Program-made: the position numbers and the translations under genes | Notes under the pieces: generated by a model | The model's input: only the letters and a program-made list of their open reading frames with translations | The model's database searches: none | What the model was told of the DNA's origin: nothing | Assembly (NCBI GenBank): GCA_022562655.1 | Contig: JADFOU010000097.1 | Location: 1-7,569 of the forward strand | Direction: 5' to 3' | Source: a candidate division TA06 bacterium | GTDB taxonomy: Bacteria > Hydrothermota > DG-26 > E44-bin18 > JADFOU01 | DNA length: 7,569 bases | Shown here: in pieces, positions 1 through 5,560 of the stretch | How positions within the stretch are numbered: position 1 is the stretch's first letter | Layout: every line of letters starts with the position of its first letter

Positions 1-38
1 CTTTTTCTTCCGTCAACAAGATTTTTCAATGCTCTTTG

Positions 39-527
39 TCAATCCAATCGAGTGATGGAGTAGCTGGAGAATTCAGCAGTCCACTCTTTCTCCTCTCCGA
101 AGGCATCTTCTCCCTCAAAGATGAGTCTAAGCTCAACGGCTATGTTGGTGTCTGGTGGAGGGATAAACATCCAATTGACCTCATCAGTGATTGGAATTGA
201 TAAACCAAGTAGAATACCGGTACCCGGTGAAGGGGGGATGCTAACATGCAAGCCATCCCAGAGTTTTTTGGGATATTGGGAGCTCGGTGGTATAAGGGTC
301 CCGTTATAATAGGCTGCAAAACTGACCGAACGCAAGATGGCATCAACCTGGTTGTCGGATGTGAAAGTAATATTCAAAGGAAGAGTAAAAGAAGTGCCCG
401 GGATGACTATTTCACCCACAGAAGGTTGAATATTCGTGACCCTCACCTCGGGTGCTGGAACAAAGGTACAGGAATTCAGGAGAGAAAACCCCACTACGAA
501 TACGACTAATAGATAAGACCTTTTCAT
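39..527 (-). CDS. Predicted small lipoprotein, function unknown
   Basis: A 162-residue protein. Residues 1-20 read as a lipoprotein signal: a basic start (MKRS), a hydrophobic run (LLVVFVVGFSLL), then the lipobox-like LNSC with the lipidated cysteine at residue 20. Asn at -2 is less usual but tolerated. The mature part (about 142 residues) is rich in alternating hydrophobic stretches, prolines and glycines (for example NIQPSVGEIVIPG near 32-44), suggesting an all-beta, perhaps immunoglobulin- or transthyretin-like, fold. I recognise no family. The ATG at 527 was chosen because GGAGG lies 5 nt upstream (533-537 on the plus strand). The frame stays open to an ATG at 587, but that codon overlaps the -35 box of the gene's own promoter. 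The gene is transcribed divergently from the pil operon. It could be a pilus-associated or envelope protein, but only position suggests this. Confident as a gene and lipoprotein; function unassigned. Confidence 0.8.
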   Translation of the reverse strand: MKRSYLLVVFVVGFSLLNSCTFVPAPEVRVTNIQPSVGEIVIPGTSFTLPLNITFTSDNQVDAILRSVSFAAYYNGTLIPPSSQYPKKLWDGLHVSIPPSPGTGILLGLSIPITDEVNWMFIPPPDTNIAVELRLIFEGEDAFGEEKEWTAEFSSYSITRLD

Positions 528-532
528 GGCTA

Positions 533-537
533 CCTCC
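533..537 (-). promoter_or_regulatory. Ribosome binding site of the lipoprotein gene
   Basis: GGAGG on the minus strand, within AAAAAAGGAGGTAGCC, 5 nt before the ATG at 527. It decides the start codon: the in-frame upstream ATG at 587 has no comparable site and lies inside the promoter. Confidence 0.85.
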
Positions 538-558
538 TTTTTTGGGTTTGAGTGTAAT

Positions 559-587
559 AATATACAGTTTTCCCCATTTTTTGTCAA
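559..587 (-). promoter_or_regulatory. Sigma70-type promoter of the lipoprotein gene
   Basis: Minus strand: -35 TTGACA (582-587), a 17-bp spacer, and -10 TATATT (559-564). Transcription should begin near 552, giving a leader of about 25 nt before the ATG at 527. The -35 is a perfect consensus and the -10 is close to it. This is a sequence match with no transcript evidence. Confidence 0.82.
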
Positions 588-621
588 GAGAAAAATGATA
601 GAAAATAATAGAAATTTTTAC

Positions 622-650
622 TTGACAAATCTTACCGATAACTTTATAAT
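622..650 (+). promoter_or_regulatory. Consensus sigma70 promoter of the regulator-pilMNOPQ operon
   Basis: -35 TTGACA (622-627), a 17-bp spacer, and -10 TATAAT (645-650): a perfect consensus promoter. The start point would be near 657, leaving a leader of about 74 nt before the ATG at 731. The promoter is overlapped by a 20-bp-period direct repeat (628-666), so repression or modulation at this site is plausible. No other promoter this good is visible before pilQ, so the six genes are probably one transcript. Confidence 0.88.
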
Positions 651-666
651 CTAATCGATAACTATA
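628..666 (+). repeat. Direct repeat, period 20 bp, overlapping the operon promoter
   Basis: Two copies, AATCTTACCGATAACTTTA (628-646) and AATCTAATCGATAACTATA (648-666), match at 16 of 19 positions and are offset by exactly 20 bp, about two helical turns. The core CGATAACT is identical at 636-643 and 656-663. The first copy covers the spacer and part of the -10 box. The second covers the end of the -10 box and the expected start point. The position is that of an operator. Which protein binds is inference; the small DNA-binding protein encoded at 731 is the obvious candidate. Confidence 0.65.
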
Positions 667-716
667 GAAAGAAGGAAATGGGCTTTAATCTGGCCCAATA
701 ACTTCACACCTAAATA

Positions 717-722
717 AGGAGG
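717..722 (+). promoter_or_regulatory. Ribosome binding site of the regulator gene
   Basis: AGGAGG, within AAGGAGGAG, 8 nt before the ATG at 731. It favours that start over the in-frame ATG at 761, which has no good site before it. Confidence 0.8.
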
Positions 723-730
723 AGATCCCT

Positions 731-919
731 ATGCCGCCGCTCTCTCCCAAAGATGTGGATATGACGAAACTGTATACAGTAAATGAGACGGCGAGACTTC
801 TCGATGTGAGCGAGCAAACCATACGGAAGCACCTACGCGATAAGAGGCTCACTGGAAAAAAGATAGGAAGGCGTTGGCTCATTCGCGGATCTATGATCCG
901 AAGATTTATGGAGGGATGA
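731..919 (+). CDS. Small MerR/excisionase-family (BldC-like) DNA-binding protein
   Basis: A 62-residue protein consisting almost entirely of one winged helix-turn-helix domain of the excisionase/MerR type (the HTH_17 group). After a short leader, LYTVNETARLLDVSEQTIRKH (residues 14-34) gives the first helix, turn and recognition helix. LTGKKIGRRWLI (40-51) is the wing, and SMIRRFM closes the domain. There is no effector-binding or dimerisation domain as in full MerR proteins. It is the first gene of the pil operon: its stop lies 6 nt before pilM, and its last codons carry pilM's GGAGGG, so the two are probably translationally coupled. Phage excisionases share the fold, but no integrase or att site is present, so a dedicated transcription regulator is more likely. 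By analogy with BldC, which binds direct repeats, it may control its own promoter through the repeat at 628-666; that is inference. The in-frame ATG at 761 (Met11) is an alternative start. Confidence 0.85.
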   Translation: MPPLSPKDVDMTKLYTVNETARLLDVSEQTIRKHLRDKRLTGKKIGRRWLIRGSMIRRFMEG

Positions 920-925
920 CCCCGA

Positions 926-1966
926 ATGTTTGGCAAGAAAAAGACTGCTGTAGGTCTTGATATCGGGTCGAGCCTCATCAAATTCATTGAGATGGAGGGG
1001 GTGGGGAAAACCCCTCGGGTAATCAACTATGGCCTTTCCCCCCTTCTCCCGGATGCCATCGTGGATGGGGAAATTATGGATCGGGAGGTGGTAGTGGATG
1101 GACTCTCGAGTCTTTTTGAGATGAGGGGGGTGAAGACAAAAGAGGTGGCAACGGCTCTCTCAGGGCGAGGGGTGATCGTGAAGAAGATTACCATGGAGCG
1201 TATGAAGGAATCCGAAGCGAGGGAGCAGATCCGATGGGAGGCAGAGCAACATATCCCCTTTGACATCAATGATGTCAACATAGACTTTGAGATCCTCGAT
1301 CCCAACAAAGGAGAGGGACAGATGGATGTTCTTCTGGTGGCAGCGAAAAGTGAGGTTGTGAATACCCGGGTTGCCCTCCTCCAGGAAGCCGGTTTGACTC
1401 CAATCGCTATGGACGTGGCTGCTTTCGCTGTTCAGAACGCTTTTGAAGCCAATGTGGATGTGGAATTAAAGGATGTGATTGCTCTCATTGATGTTGGGGC
1501 GGAAGTGACCAACATTAACTTCGTTTCCGAAAAGAAAAGCCACTTCATCCGGGACATCTCCACCGCTGGAAATGATTGCTCCCAGAGAATCCAGAAGACC
1601 CTTGGCCTCAGCAGGGAACAGGCCCTTGAGGTCATGCGGGGAGAAAAGGCTGAAGGGGTGGATGATGAAGCCCTTACTACCATATTCTCCTCTTTCAGTG
1701 AAGACCTCTCTGTGGGAATTGAGAGGGTCCTTCCATATCTCCCTGAGGGTATGGAACGGATGAACCGAGTCTTCCTCTCAGGAGGTGGAGCCACCATTCC
1801 GGGGCTGGTTTCTTCCCTTCAGGAGCGTTTTGGAGCTCCTGTCGAGATCCTGAATCCCTTTATGAAAATCCAGCTCGATCCCTCCCTCTTCCGGGAGGAA
1901 GAGGTTACCCAAATGGCTCCTCTCCTTACCCAGGCGGTGGGTTTGGCCCTTCGAGGGGGTAGCTGA
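926..1966 (+). CDS. pilM: Type IV pilus assembly protein PilM
   Basis: 346 residues, the usual PilM length. It is a cytoplasmic actin/FtsA-fold ATP-binding protein that docks on the N-terminal tail of PilN and links the pilus motor to the inner-membrane alignment complex. Visible elements are the opening MFGKKKTAVGLDIGSSLIK (phosphate-1 loop, residues 7-19), the ITMERM and IRWEAEQHIPFDI segments (88-114) typical of the family, phosphate-2 VIALIDVGAEVTNINF (184-199), and the adenosine motif VFLSGGGATIPGL (282-294) followed by VEILNPF (306-312). The start is supported by GGAGGG at 910-915 inside the end of the preceding gene. pilN follows after a 55-nt gap, the longest between pilM and pilP. 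No truncation or missing motif is seen. Confidence 0.97.
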   Translation: MFGKKKTAVGLDIGSSLIKFIEMEGVGKTPRVINYGLSPLLPDAIVDGEIMDREVVVDGLSSLFEMRGVKTKEVATALSGRGVIVKKITMERMKESEAREQIRWEAEQHIPFDINDVNIDFEILDPNKGEGQMDVLLVAAKSEVVNTRVALLQEAGLTPIAMDVAAFAVQNAFEANVDVELKDVIALIDVGAEVTNINFVSEKKSHFIRDISTAGNDCSQRIQKTLGLSREQALEVMRGEKAEGVDDEALTTIFSSFSEDLSVGIERVLPYLPEGMERMNRVFLSGGGATIPGLVSSLQERFGAPVEILNPFMKIQLDPSLFREEEVTQMAPLLTQAVGLALRGGS

Positions 1967-1984
1967 AATTCCCAAGCATAGATT

Positions 1985-2011
1985 CAATAGAGAATATTGT
2001 AAATTTTTTTT
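1985..2011 (+). promoter_or_regulatory. Weak hairpin plus T8 tract in the pilM-pilN gap (possible attenuator)
   Basis: CAATA (1985-1989), loop GAGAA, TATTG (1995-1999), then TAAA and eight T residues (2004-2011). The arrangement resembles an intrinsic terminator, but the stem is only 5 bp and AT-rich, so any termination would be partial. It lies directly before pilN, which has no clear Shine-Dalgarno sequence, so it could instead be an unstructured translation-enhancing leader. Confidence 0.3.
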
Positions 2012-2021
2012 CTAAAGTAAA

Positions 2022-2657
2022 ATGGTTCGGATTGACCTTTTACCCAAAGAGGAACGGGCGAAGAGAGGCATTCCCTTCAAAATCCCGCAGTTGCGACTTC
2101 GGGTACCTTTGGGGGGAGGCACCTTCTATGCCGTTGCCCTTATTGCCCTTATCTTCGGTGGGTTGGGAATTTACTATCTCTCTCAAGTCCGAGGAATAAA
2201 TCGGTTGGAAGTCCAGATCCAAGAGATGAACAAGGAACTGAATAATCTCCAAAAGATTGTAAATGAGGTGAATGAGTTAAAGAAGAAGGAGGCAGATTTT
2301 AAGATGAGGTTGGGAGTGATTGAGGAATTGAATCAAAACCGTTTTTTGAGGGCCCATCTCCTGGATGAGATTAAGAATCGTGTTCCAGAATTTCTCTGGC
2401 TCCATTCCCTCTCAGAGGATAACCTCTCCATCACCATTGATGGTCGGTCATTTTCCAATTTCGTCATCGCTGATTTTATGAATCGTCTCAACACCTCTCC
2501 CTATTTCGAAAAGGTTGACCTTCCATCGGTAAGTAAGGAGATTTATGAAGGGCAGGCTGTCATGAGGTTCCGAATCACAGCCACCCTGACTCTCTATCAG
2601 CCTCCTTCACCTACTGCCCTCTCTGGAGAGGTGTTAATCGGAGATCAAAATGAGTAA
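2022..2657 (+). CDS. pilN: Type IV pilus inner-membrane alignment protein PilN
   Basis: 211 residues. PilN is a bitopic inner-membrane protein whose cytoplasmic tail binds PilM and whose periplasmic domain pairs with PilO. The start MVRIDLLPKEER is the conserved PilM-binding motif (family form: M-I/V-R-I-N/D-L-L-P), which fixes the start although no good ribosome binding site is visible (only AAAG in TAAAGTAAA). Residues 34-53 (TFYAVALIALIFGGLGIYYL) form the transmembrane helix. About 58-105 (RGINRLEVQIQEMNKELNNL onward) is a coiled coil. About 110-195 is the ferredoxin-like periplasmic domain, including FLWLHSLSEDNLSITIDGRS. A short, proline-containing tail follows. The stop overlaps the pilO start by 8 nt, indicating coupled translation. 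Confidence 0.95.
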   Translation: MVRIDLLPKEERAKRGIPFKIPQLRLRVPLGGGTFYAVALIALIFGGLGIYYLSQVRGINRLEVQIQEMNKELNNLQKIVNEVNELKKKEADFKMRLGVIEELNQNRFLRAHLLDEIKNRVPEFLWLHSLSEDNLSITIDGRSFSNFVIADFMNRLNTSPYFEKVDLPSVSKEIYEGQAVMRFRITATLTLYQPPSPTALSGEVLIGDQNE

Positions 2658-3222
2658 AACGACTCGACAATTTCTTTTGATTCTCCTGATCGGCTTGGGG
2701 GGTGCCTTTTTGTTTTATCGCTACGGGGTCTCCAAAAAGCAAACGGTCCTTTTGGAGAAGAGAGTAGAACAGGACTCACTCTTTATCAAGCTTCGGGAGG
2801 CAAGAAACGTTGCTGCTCAACTGGAGGTATTCAGGGAGAAAGTAAGAGATGTGGAGATCCAGTGGAGCAGGGCACAGCAGATGCTCCCTCAAGAAGAGGA
2901 GATTCCATCTCTTCTGATGGCCATCGCGGAGTCTGGCATTAGACAAAATGTCGAGATCCTCTTATTTCAAAAGAACCCCCCGAGACAGCAGGAGCATTAT
3001 ACGGAGATTCCCGTACAACTCAGGGTGAGTGGAGGCTATCATGAGGTCGGGCGATTTCTCTCTGCTATTGGAAATCTCTCTCGAATTGTTACCGTTTCTG
3101 ACATAAAGATTAGTCCGGAGTCGGAGGAGAGGGTGAAGGCGGGGTTTGTTGCCACCACCTATACTCTCTCAAAAGCCCCTCAGGAAAAGGCTGAGAGAAA
3201 GTCAAGGAGAAGGTCCAGGTAA
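2650..3222 (+). CDS. pilO: Type IV pilus inner-membrane alignment protein PilO
   Basis: 190 residues. PilO is the structural partner of PilN: one transmembrane helix (7-24, QFLLILLIGLGGAFLFYR), a periplasmic coiled coil (about 30-78), and a ferredoxin-like domain (about 83-175). That domain contains EEIPSLLMAIAESG and the family-typical YTEIPVQLRVSGGYHEVGRF (117-136), then LSAIGNLSRIVTVSDIKI. In characterised systems PilN-PilO heterodimers hold PilP in the periplasm. The start lies 8 nt inside the end of pilN, with GGAG 6 nt upstream (2640-2643). The C-terminus is unusually basic (KAERKSRRRSR, 180-190). pilP starts 13 nt after the stop. Confidence 0.93.
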   Translation: MSKTTRQFLLILLIGLGGAFLFYRYGVSKKQTVLLEKRVEQDSLFIKLREARNVAAQLEVFREKVRDVEIQWSRAQQMLPQEEEIPSLLMAIAESGIRQNVEILLFQKNPPRQQEHYTEIPVQLRVSGGYHEVGRFLSAIGNLSRIVTVSDIKISPESEERVKAGFVATTYTLSKAPQEKAERKSRRRSR

Positions 3223-3235
3223 ACCTTGAGGATAA

Positions 3236-3700
3236 ATGATGAAAAAGATTGCATTGATCATAGGTTCTTCATTGTTTTTGCTTTTCAGTTCTGGATATGC
3301 CCAGGAAGAGGAGATTCCCGATACTTCAGATATTCTGGAGACTTTGGAAATACCGGAGACTGCCTTCCCGATTGAGGACTATTTTTACTCGGATCAAGGC
3401 AAACGGGACCCTTTTACGCCTTTGATCCGAAAAAGTGTAAAACAACAGATGAAGAGAATCATCAATATAGAAAACATCTATATGATCGGAACGATACAGA
3501 CAAAAAAGGGAGGGATTATTGCCCTCGTTAAAGAGAAGGGGGGGAAGGGGCATATTCTGAAGACGGGAGATCCTGTCGCTGAAGGGAAGGTAGAGGAGAT
3601 TGGTCCAGACTATATTATATTCATTCTTACCCGGTATGGTCTCGAAACTCGAAGAACCCTCCGATTGAGAGAGGGGACTTGGTCTGGATTGGGGAAATAG
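3236..3700 (+). CDS. pilP: Type IV pilus assembly protein PilP (non-lipidated form)
   Basis: 154 residues. PilP bridges the PilN-PilO complex to the periplasmic N domains of the PilQ secretin. The family hallmark is GKRDPFTPLI (55-64) after an acidic, flexible stretch (24-53). The C-terminal beta-sandwich follows (about 78-147: IYMIGTIQTKKGGIIALVKE, then GHILKTGDPV, then an E-I-G-P-D-Y-I-I-F run). Most characterised PilP proteins are lipoproteins, but this one has no cysteine at all. Residues 1-22 look like an SPase I signal (MMKKIALIIGSSLFLLFSSGYA, cut before Q23) or an uncleaved anchor. Two adjacent ATGs (3236 and 3239) can serve as start. GAGG at 3228-3231 is 4 nt from the first and 7 nt from the second, so 3239 may be the real one. 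pilQ follows after 67 nt. Confidence 0.88.
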   Translation: MMKKIALIIGSSLFLLFSSGYAQEEEIPDTSDILETLEIPETAFPIEDYFYSDQGKRDPFTPLIRKSVKQQMKRIINIENIYMIGTIQTKKGGIIALVKEKGGKGHILKTGDPVAEGKVEEIGPDYIIFILTRYGLETRRTLRLREGTWSGLGK

Positions 3701-3755
3701 GATCATCTGTTTGAGGGCGATTTAAAAAAACTTTTCGTTTAACCAATTATCTTTC

Positions 3756-3762
3756 AGGAGGT
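3756..3762 (+). promoter_or_regulatory. Strong ribosome binding site of pilQ
   Basis: AGGAGGT, 5 nt before the ATG at 3768 and the strongest site in the operon. It agrees with separate, efficient translation of the secretin, which needs many copies per machine. The 67-nt pilP-pilQ gap upstream of it shows an A7 run followed by CTTTT but no convincing terminator or promoter. Confidence 0.85.
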
Positions 3763-3767
3763 CCCTG

Positions 3768-5459
3768 ATGAGTTCCCTTAAAAAGCCATATGTTCTCTCT
3801 CTATCCGTCATTCTTCTTTTCCTCGCCTCTGCTTCCCATTCTCAAAACCTGCAGGATATCATCGTCCGGAATGTAGAATTGGGGACGGAGGTTCTTTTAA
3901 AGAGTGGTGAACCTTTCGAATTTCAGGACTTGACAACAACAGGATCGGATCGAGTCGTCTTGGACTTAAAAGGGGTTGGCTCTCTTCTTTCAGGTGAGTC
4001 CTATCCGGTGAATCGAGGGGGAGTGATGGAGGCGAACTTGAGCTCCTTCCGCAAACAGAATTTTGTGAGAGTTGTCCTTGTAACGATGATTCCTATTCCC
4101 TATGAGGTGAGAATGGATGGGAACGACCTTCTGGTCACTTTCCTGATGGGTCCTCAGGAACCCTTCGAGGAATGGCGAGCGAGTGAAGTAGAGGCTCTAC
4201 ATCCTCCCCCGCTACCCATTCCAAAGGTTGTCGAAAAGCCCAAACCAAAGCCCAGGTTAATCCCCAAGCCCAAACCCAATAGGCCTGCCCCGTCTCCACG
4301 GAAGCGAGCAAGAGGACCCAGTGTGACCCTTGATCTTGAGGATGCAGATCTCCTGACTGTTCTCCGGGGGCTCTCGGAGGTGAGCGGTGTGGATATTGTT
4401 GCAGGTAAAGGGGTCAAAGGAACGATAACCATTCGGCTCCGAGACAAGCCCTGGAGAGAAGCCCTGGATCTGATCCTCAAGGCAACTGGATTCGACTTTG
4501 TGATTGAGAAGGGTGTCATTCGTATTGCCACTCCCGGAGATCTTGCCAGAGAGCGGGAGGAAAGAGAACTGGCGTCTCCTCTCATGAATCAGATCTATAG
4601 GATTGAGTTTGCTACCGCCGCAGAGATCCTTGCGCCCATTCAAAAAACCCTCACCAAACGGGGGCATGCTGAGCAAGATGTCCGCACCAACTCCCTCATC
4701 GTAACGGATATACCGGACAATTTTTCCCGGATTGAAAAACTGATTCAGATCCTTGACTCCCGGACACCTCAAGTGGAGATTCAGGCGAAGATCATAGATA
4801 TCAATACCCAGTACACTCGAGAGCTCGGCCTTCGGTGGGAGTTGACCGGCCTTGAGAGTCGGAAGATCAATCTACGGGGTGGTGTGACGATAGGCGACAC
4901 CATCGCGAATCCTACCATCAACATTGGAACCATTCGGGATTTTGCCAGAGTAGATGCAGTTCTCAAGGCCTTGGAGATTGAAGGAAAGGCGAGGACCGTG
5001 GCAAATCCCAGAATGGTTGCCTCCAACAATCAGAAGGCAACGATCTTTGCAGGCACTCGAATCACCATCACCAGTACGAACATTCAGGGTGTCGTCACGA
5101 TTCAGAGTTTTGATGCCGGGACGAGGCTCGAGGTGACTCCCCACATCAACTCCTTAGAAGAGATTACACTGGACATCCGCACGGAGGTGAACAGTGTGGA
5201 CTTCTCTCGTGCAGTACAAAACATACCGATCATCATTACGAATGAAGCCCAGACGAAGCAGTTGGTCCGGGATGGGGAGACCATGGTGATGGGTGGACTG
5301 ATCACTACGACCGAGTCGGAGATCGTGACAGGGGTACCGATCCTCAAGGATATCCCTCTCATCGGTGCTCTCTTCAAGAGTACCACTAAGGCCACTACTG
5401 AACGGGAGGTTCTGATCTTCATTACGCCTCGTATCATAAAACGGGGGGGGAAGAGTTGA
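3768..5459 (+). CDS. pilQ: Type IV pilus secretin PilQ
   Basis: 563 residues. PilQ is the outer-membrane secretin through which the pilus passes. Domains in order: Sec signal peptide (1-25, cut near SHSQ), one AMIN domain (about 30-127, presumed peptidoglycan contact), a lysine/proline-rich linker (about 145-182, with KPKPKP and IPKPKP), an N0/STN domain (about 185-255), a Secretin_N/N1 domain (about 274-332, including VRTNSLIVTDIP), and the secretin channel domain (about 335-557). The channel domain carries the conserved VRDGETMVMGGL (500-511) and GVPILKDIPLIGALFK (522-537), ending in REVLIFITPRII. It is short for PilQ because many homologues have two or three AMIN domains. No lipobox is present, so a separate pilotin may be needed; none is obvious here unless the divergent lipoprotein at 39-527 serves, which is speculation. 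It is the last gene of the operon, before the hairpin at 5497-5522. Confidence 0.97.
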   Translation: MSSLKKPYVLSLSVILLFLASASHSQNLQDIIVRNVELGTEVLLKSGEPFEFQDLTTTGSDRVVLDLKGVGSLLSGESYPVNRGGVMEANLSSFRKQNFVRVVLVTMIPIPYEVRMDGNDLLVTFLMGPQEPFEEWRASEVEALHPPPLPIPKVVEKPKPKPRLIPKPKPNRPAPSPRKRARGPSVTLDLEDADLLTVLRGLSEVSGVDIVAGKGVKGTITIRLRDKPWREALDLILKATGFDFVIEKGVIRIATPGDLAREREERELASPLMNQIYRIEFATAAEILAPIQKTLTKRGHAEQDVRTNSLIVTDIPDNFSRIEKLIQILDSRTPQVEIQAKIIDINTQYTRELGLRWELTGLESRKINLRGGVTIGDTIANPTINIGTIRDFARVDAVLKALEIEGKARTVANPRMVASNNQKATIFAGTRITITSTNIQGVVTIQSFDAGTRLEVTPHINSLEEITLDIRTEVNSVDFSRAVQNIPIIITNEAQTKQLVRDGETMVMGGLITTTESEIVTGVPILKDIPLIGALFKSTTKATTEREVLIFITPRIIKRGGKS

Positions 5460-5496
5460 GGGTGAAAAGTCTAATTTTACGAGATTTGGAAAAATG

Positions 5497-5522
5497 AATA
5501 ACCGTCCCTTTGGGCGGTTATT
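5497..5522 (+). terminator. Probable terminator of the pil operon
   Basis: AATAACCG (5497-5504) and CCC (5506-5508) pair with GGGCGGTTATT (5512-5522) around the loop TTT, with T5505 bulged. It lies 37 nt after the pilQ stop. The downstream tract (CTCTTGACTTTTCTC) is only partly T-rich, so strength is uncertain. It ends 3 nt before the -35 box of ssrA. Confidence 0.65.
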
Positions 5523-5525
5523 CTC

Positions 5526-5554
5526 TTGACTTTTCTCTCCCCAAGAATTATTTT
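5526..5554 (+). promoter_or_regulatory. Sigma70-type promoter of ssrA
   Basis: -35 TTGACT (5526-5531), a 17-bp spacer, and -10 TATTTT (5549-5554). The mature tmRNA 5' end (5561) lies 7 nt after the -10, so transcription may begin at or very near the mature end with little or no 5' trimming. Confidence 0.75.
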
Positions 5555-5560
5555 ATATAG

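Noticed and set aside
17..42. TTGACA on the minus strand across the lipoprotein stop (37-42), and TTGACG closer to the edge
   Set aside because: No matching -10 element is seen at the right distance for the first, and the second runs towards the edge of the window, so a promoter cannot be supported.
528..587. Longer start (ATG at 587) for the lipoprotein gene
   Set aside because: It would place the start codon in the gene's own -35 box and bury the lipoprotein signal. The ATG at 527 has GGAGG at ideal spacing.
679..697. TGGGC/GCCCA hairpin in the leader of the regulator gene
   Set aside because: Only 5 bp with a 9-nt loop and no known riboswitch features; not distinguishable from chance.
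731..919. Phage or plasmid excisionase (Xis) as the identity of the small HTH protein
   Set aside because: The fold is shared, but there is no integrase, att site or other mobile gene nearby, and the gene is embedded in the pil operon with coupled translation to pilM.
4154..4585. Minus-strand 143-residue frame with Gly-Leu-Phe repeats
   Set aside because: It is the antisense shadow of the KP linker and N0 domain of pilQ, with no ribosome binding site or family resemblance.
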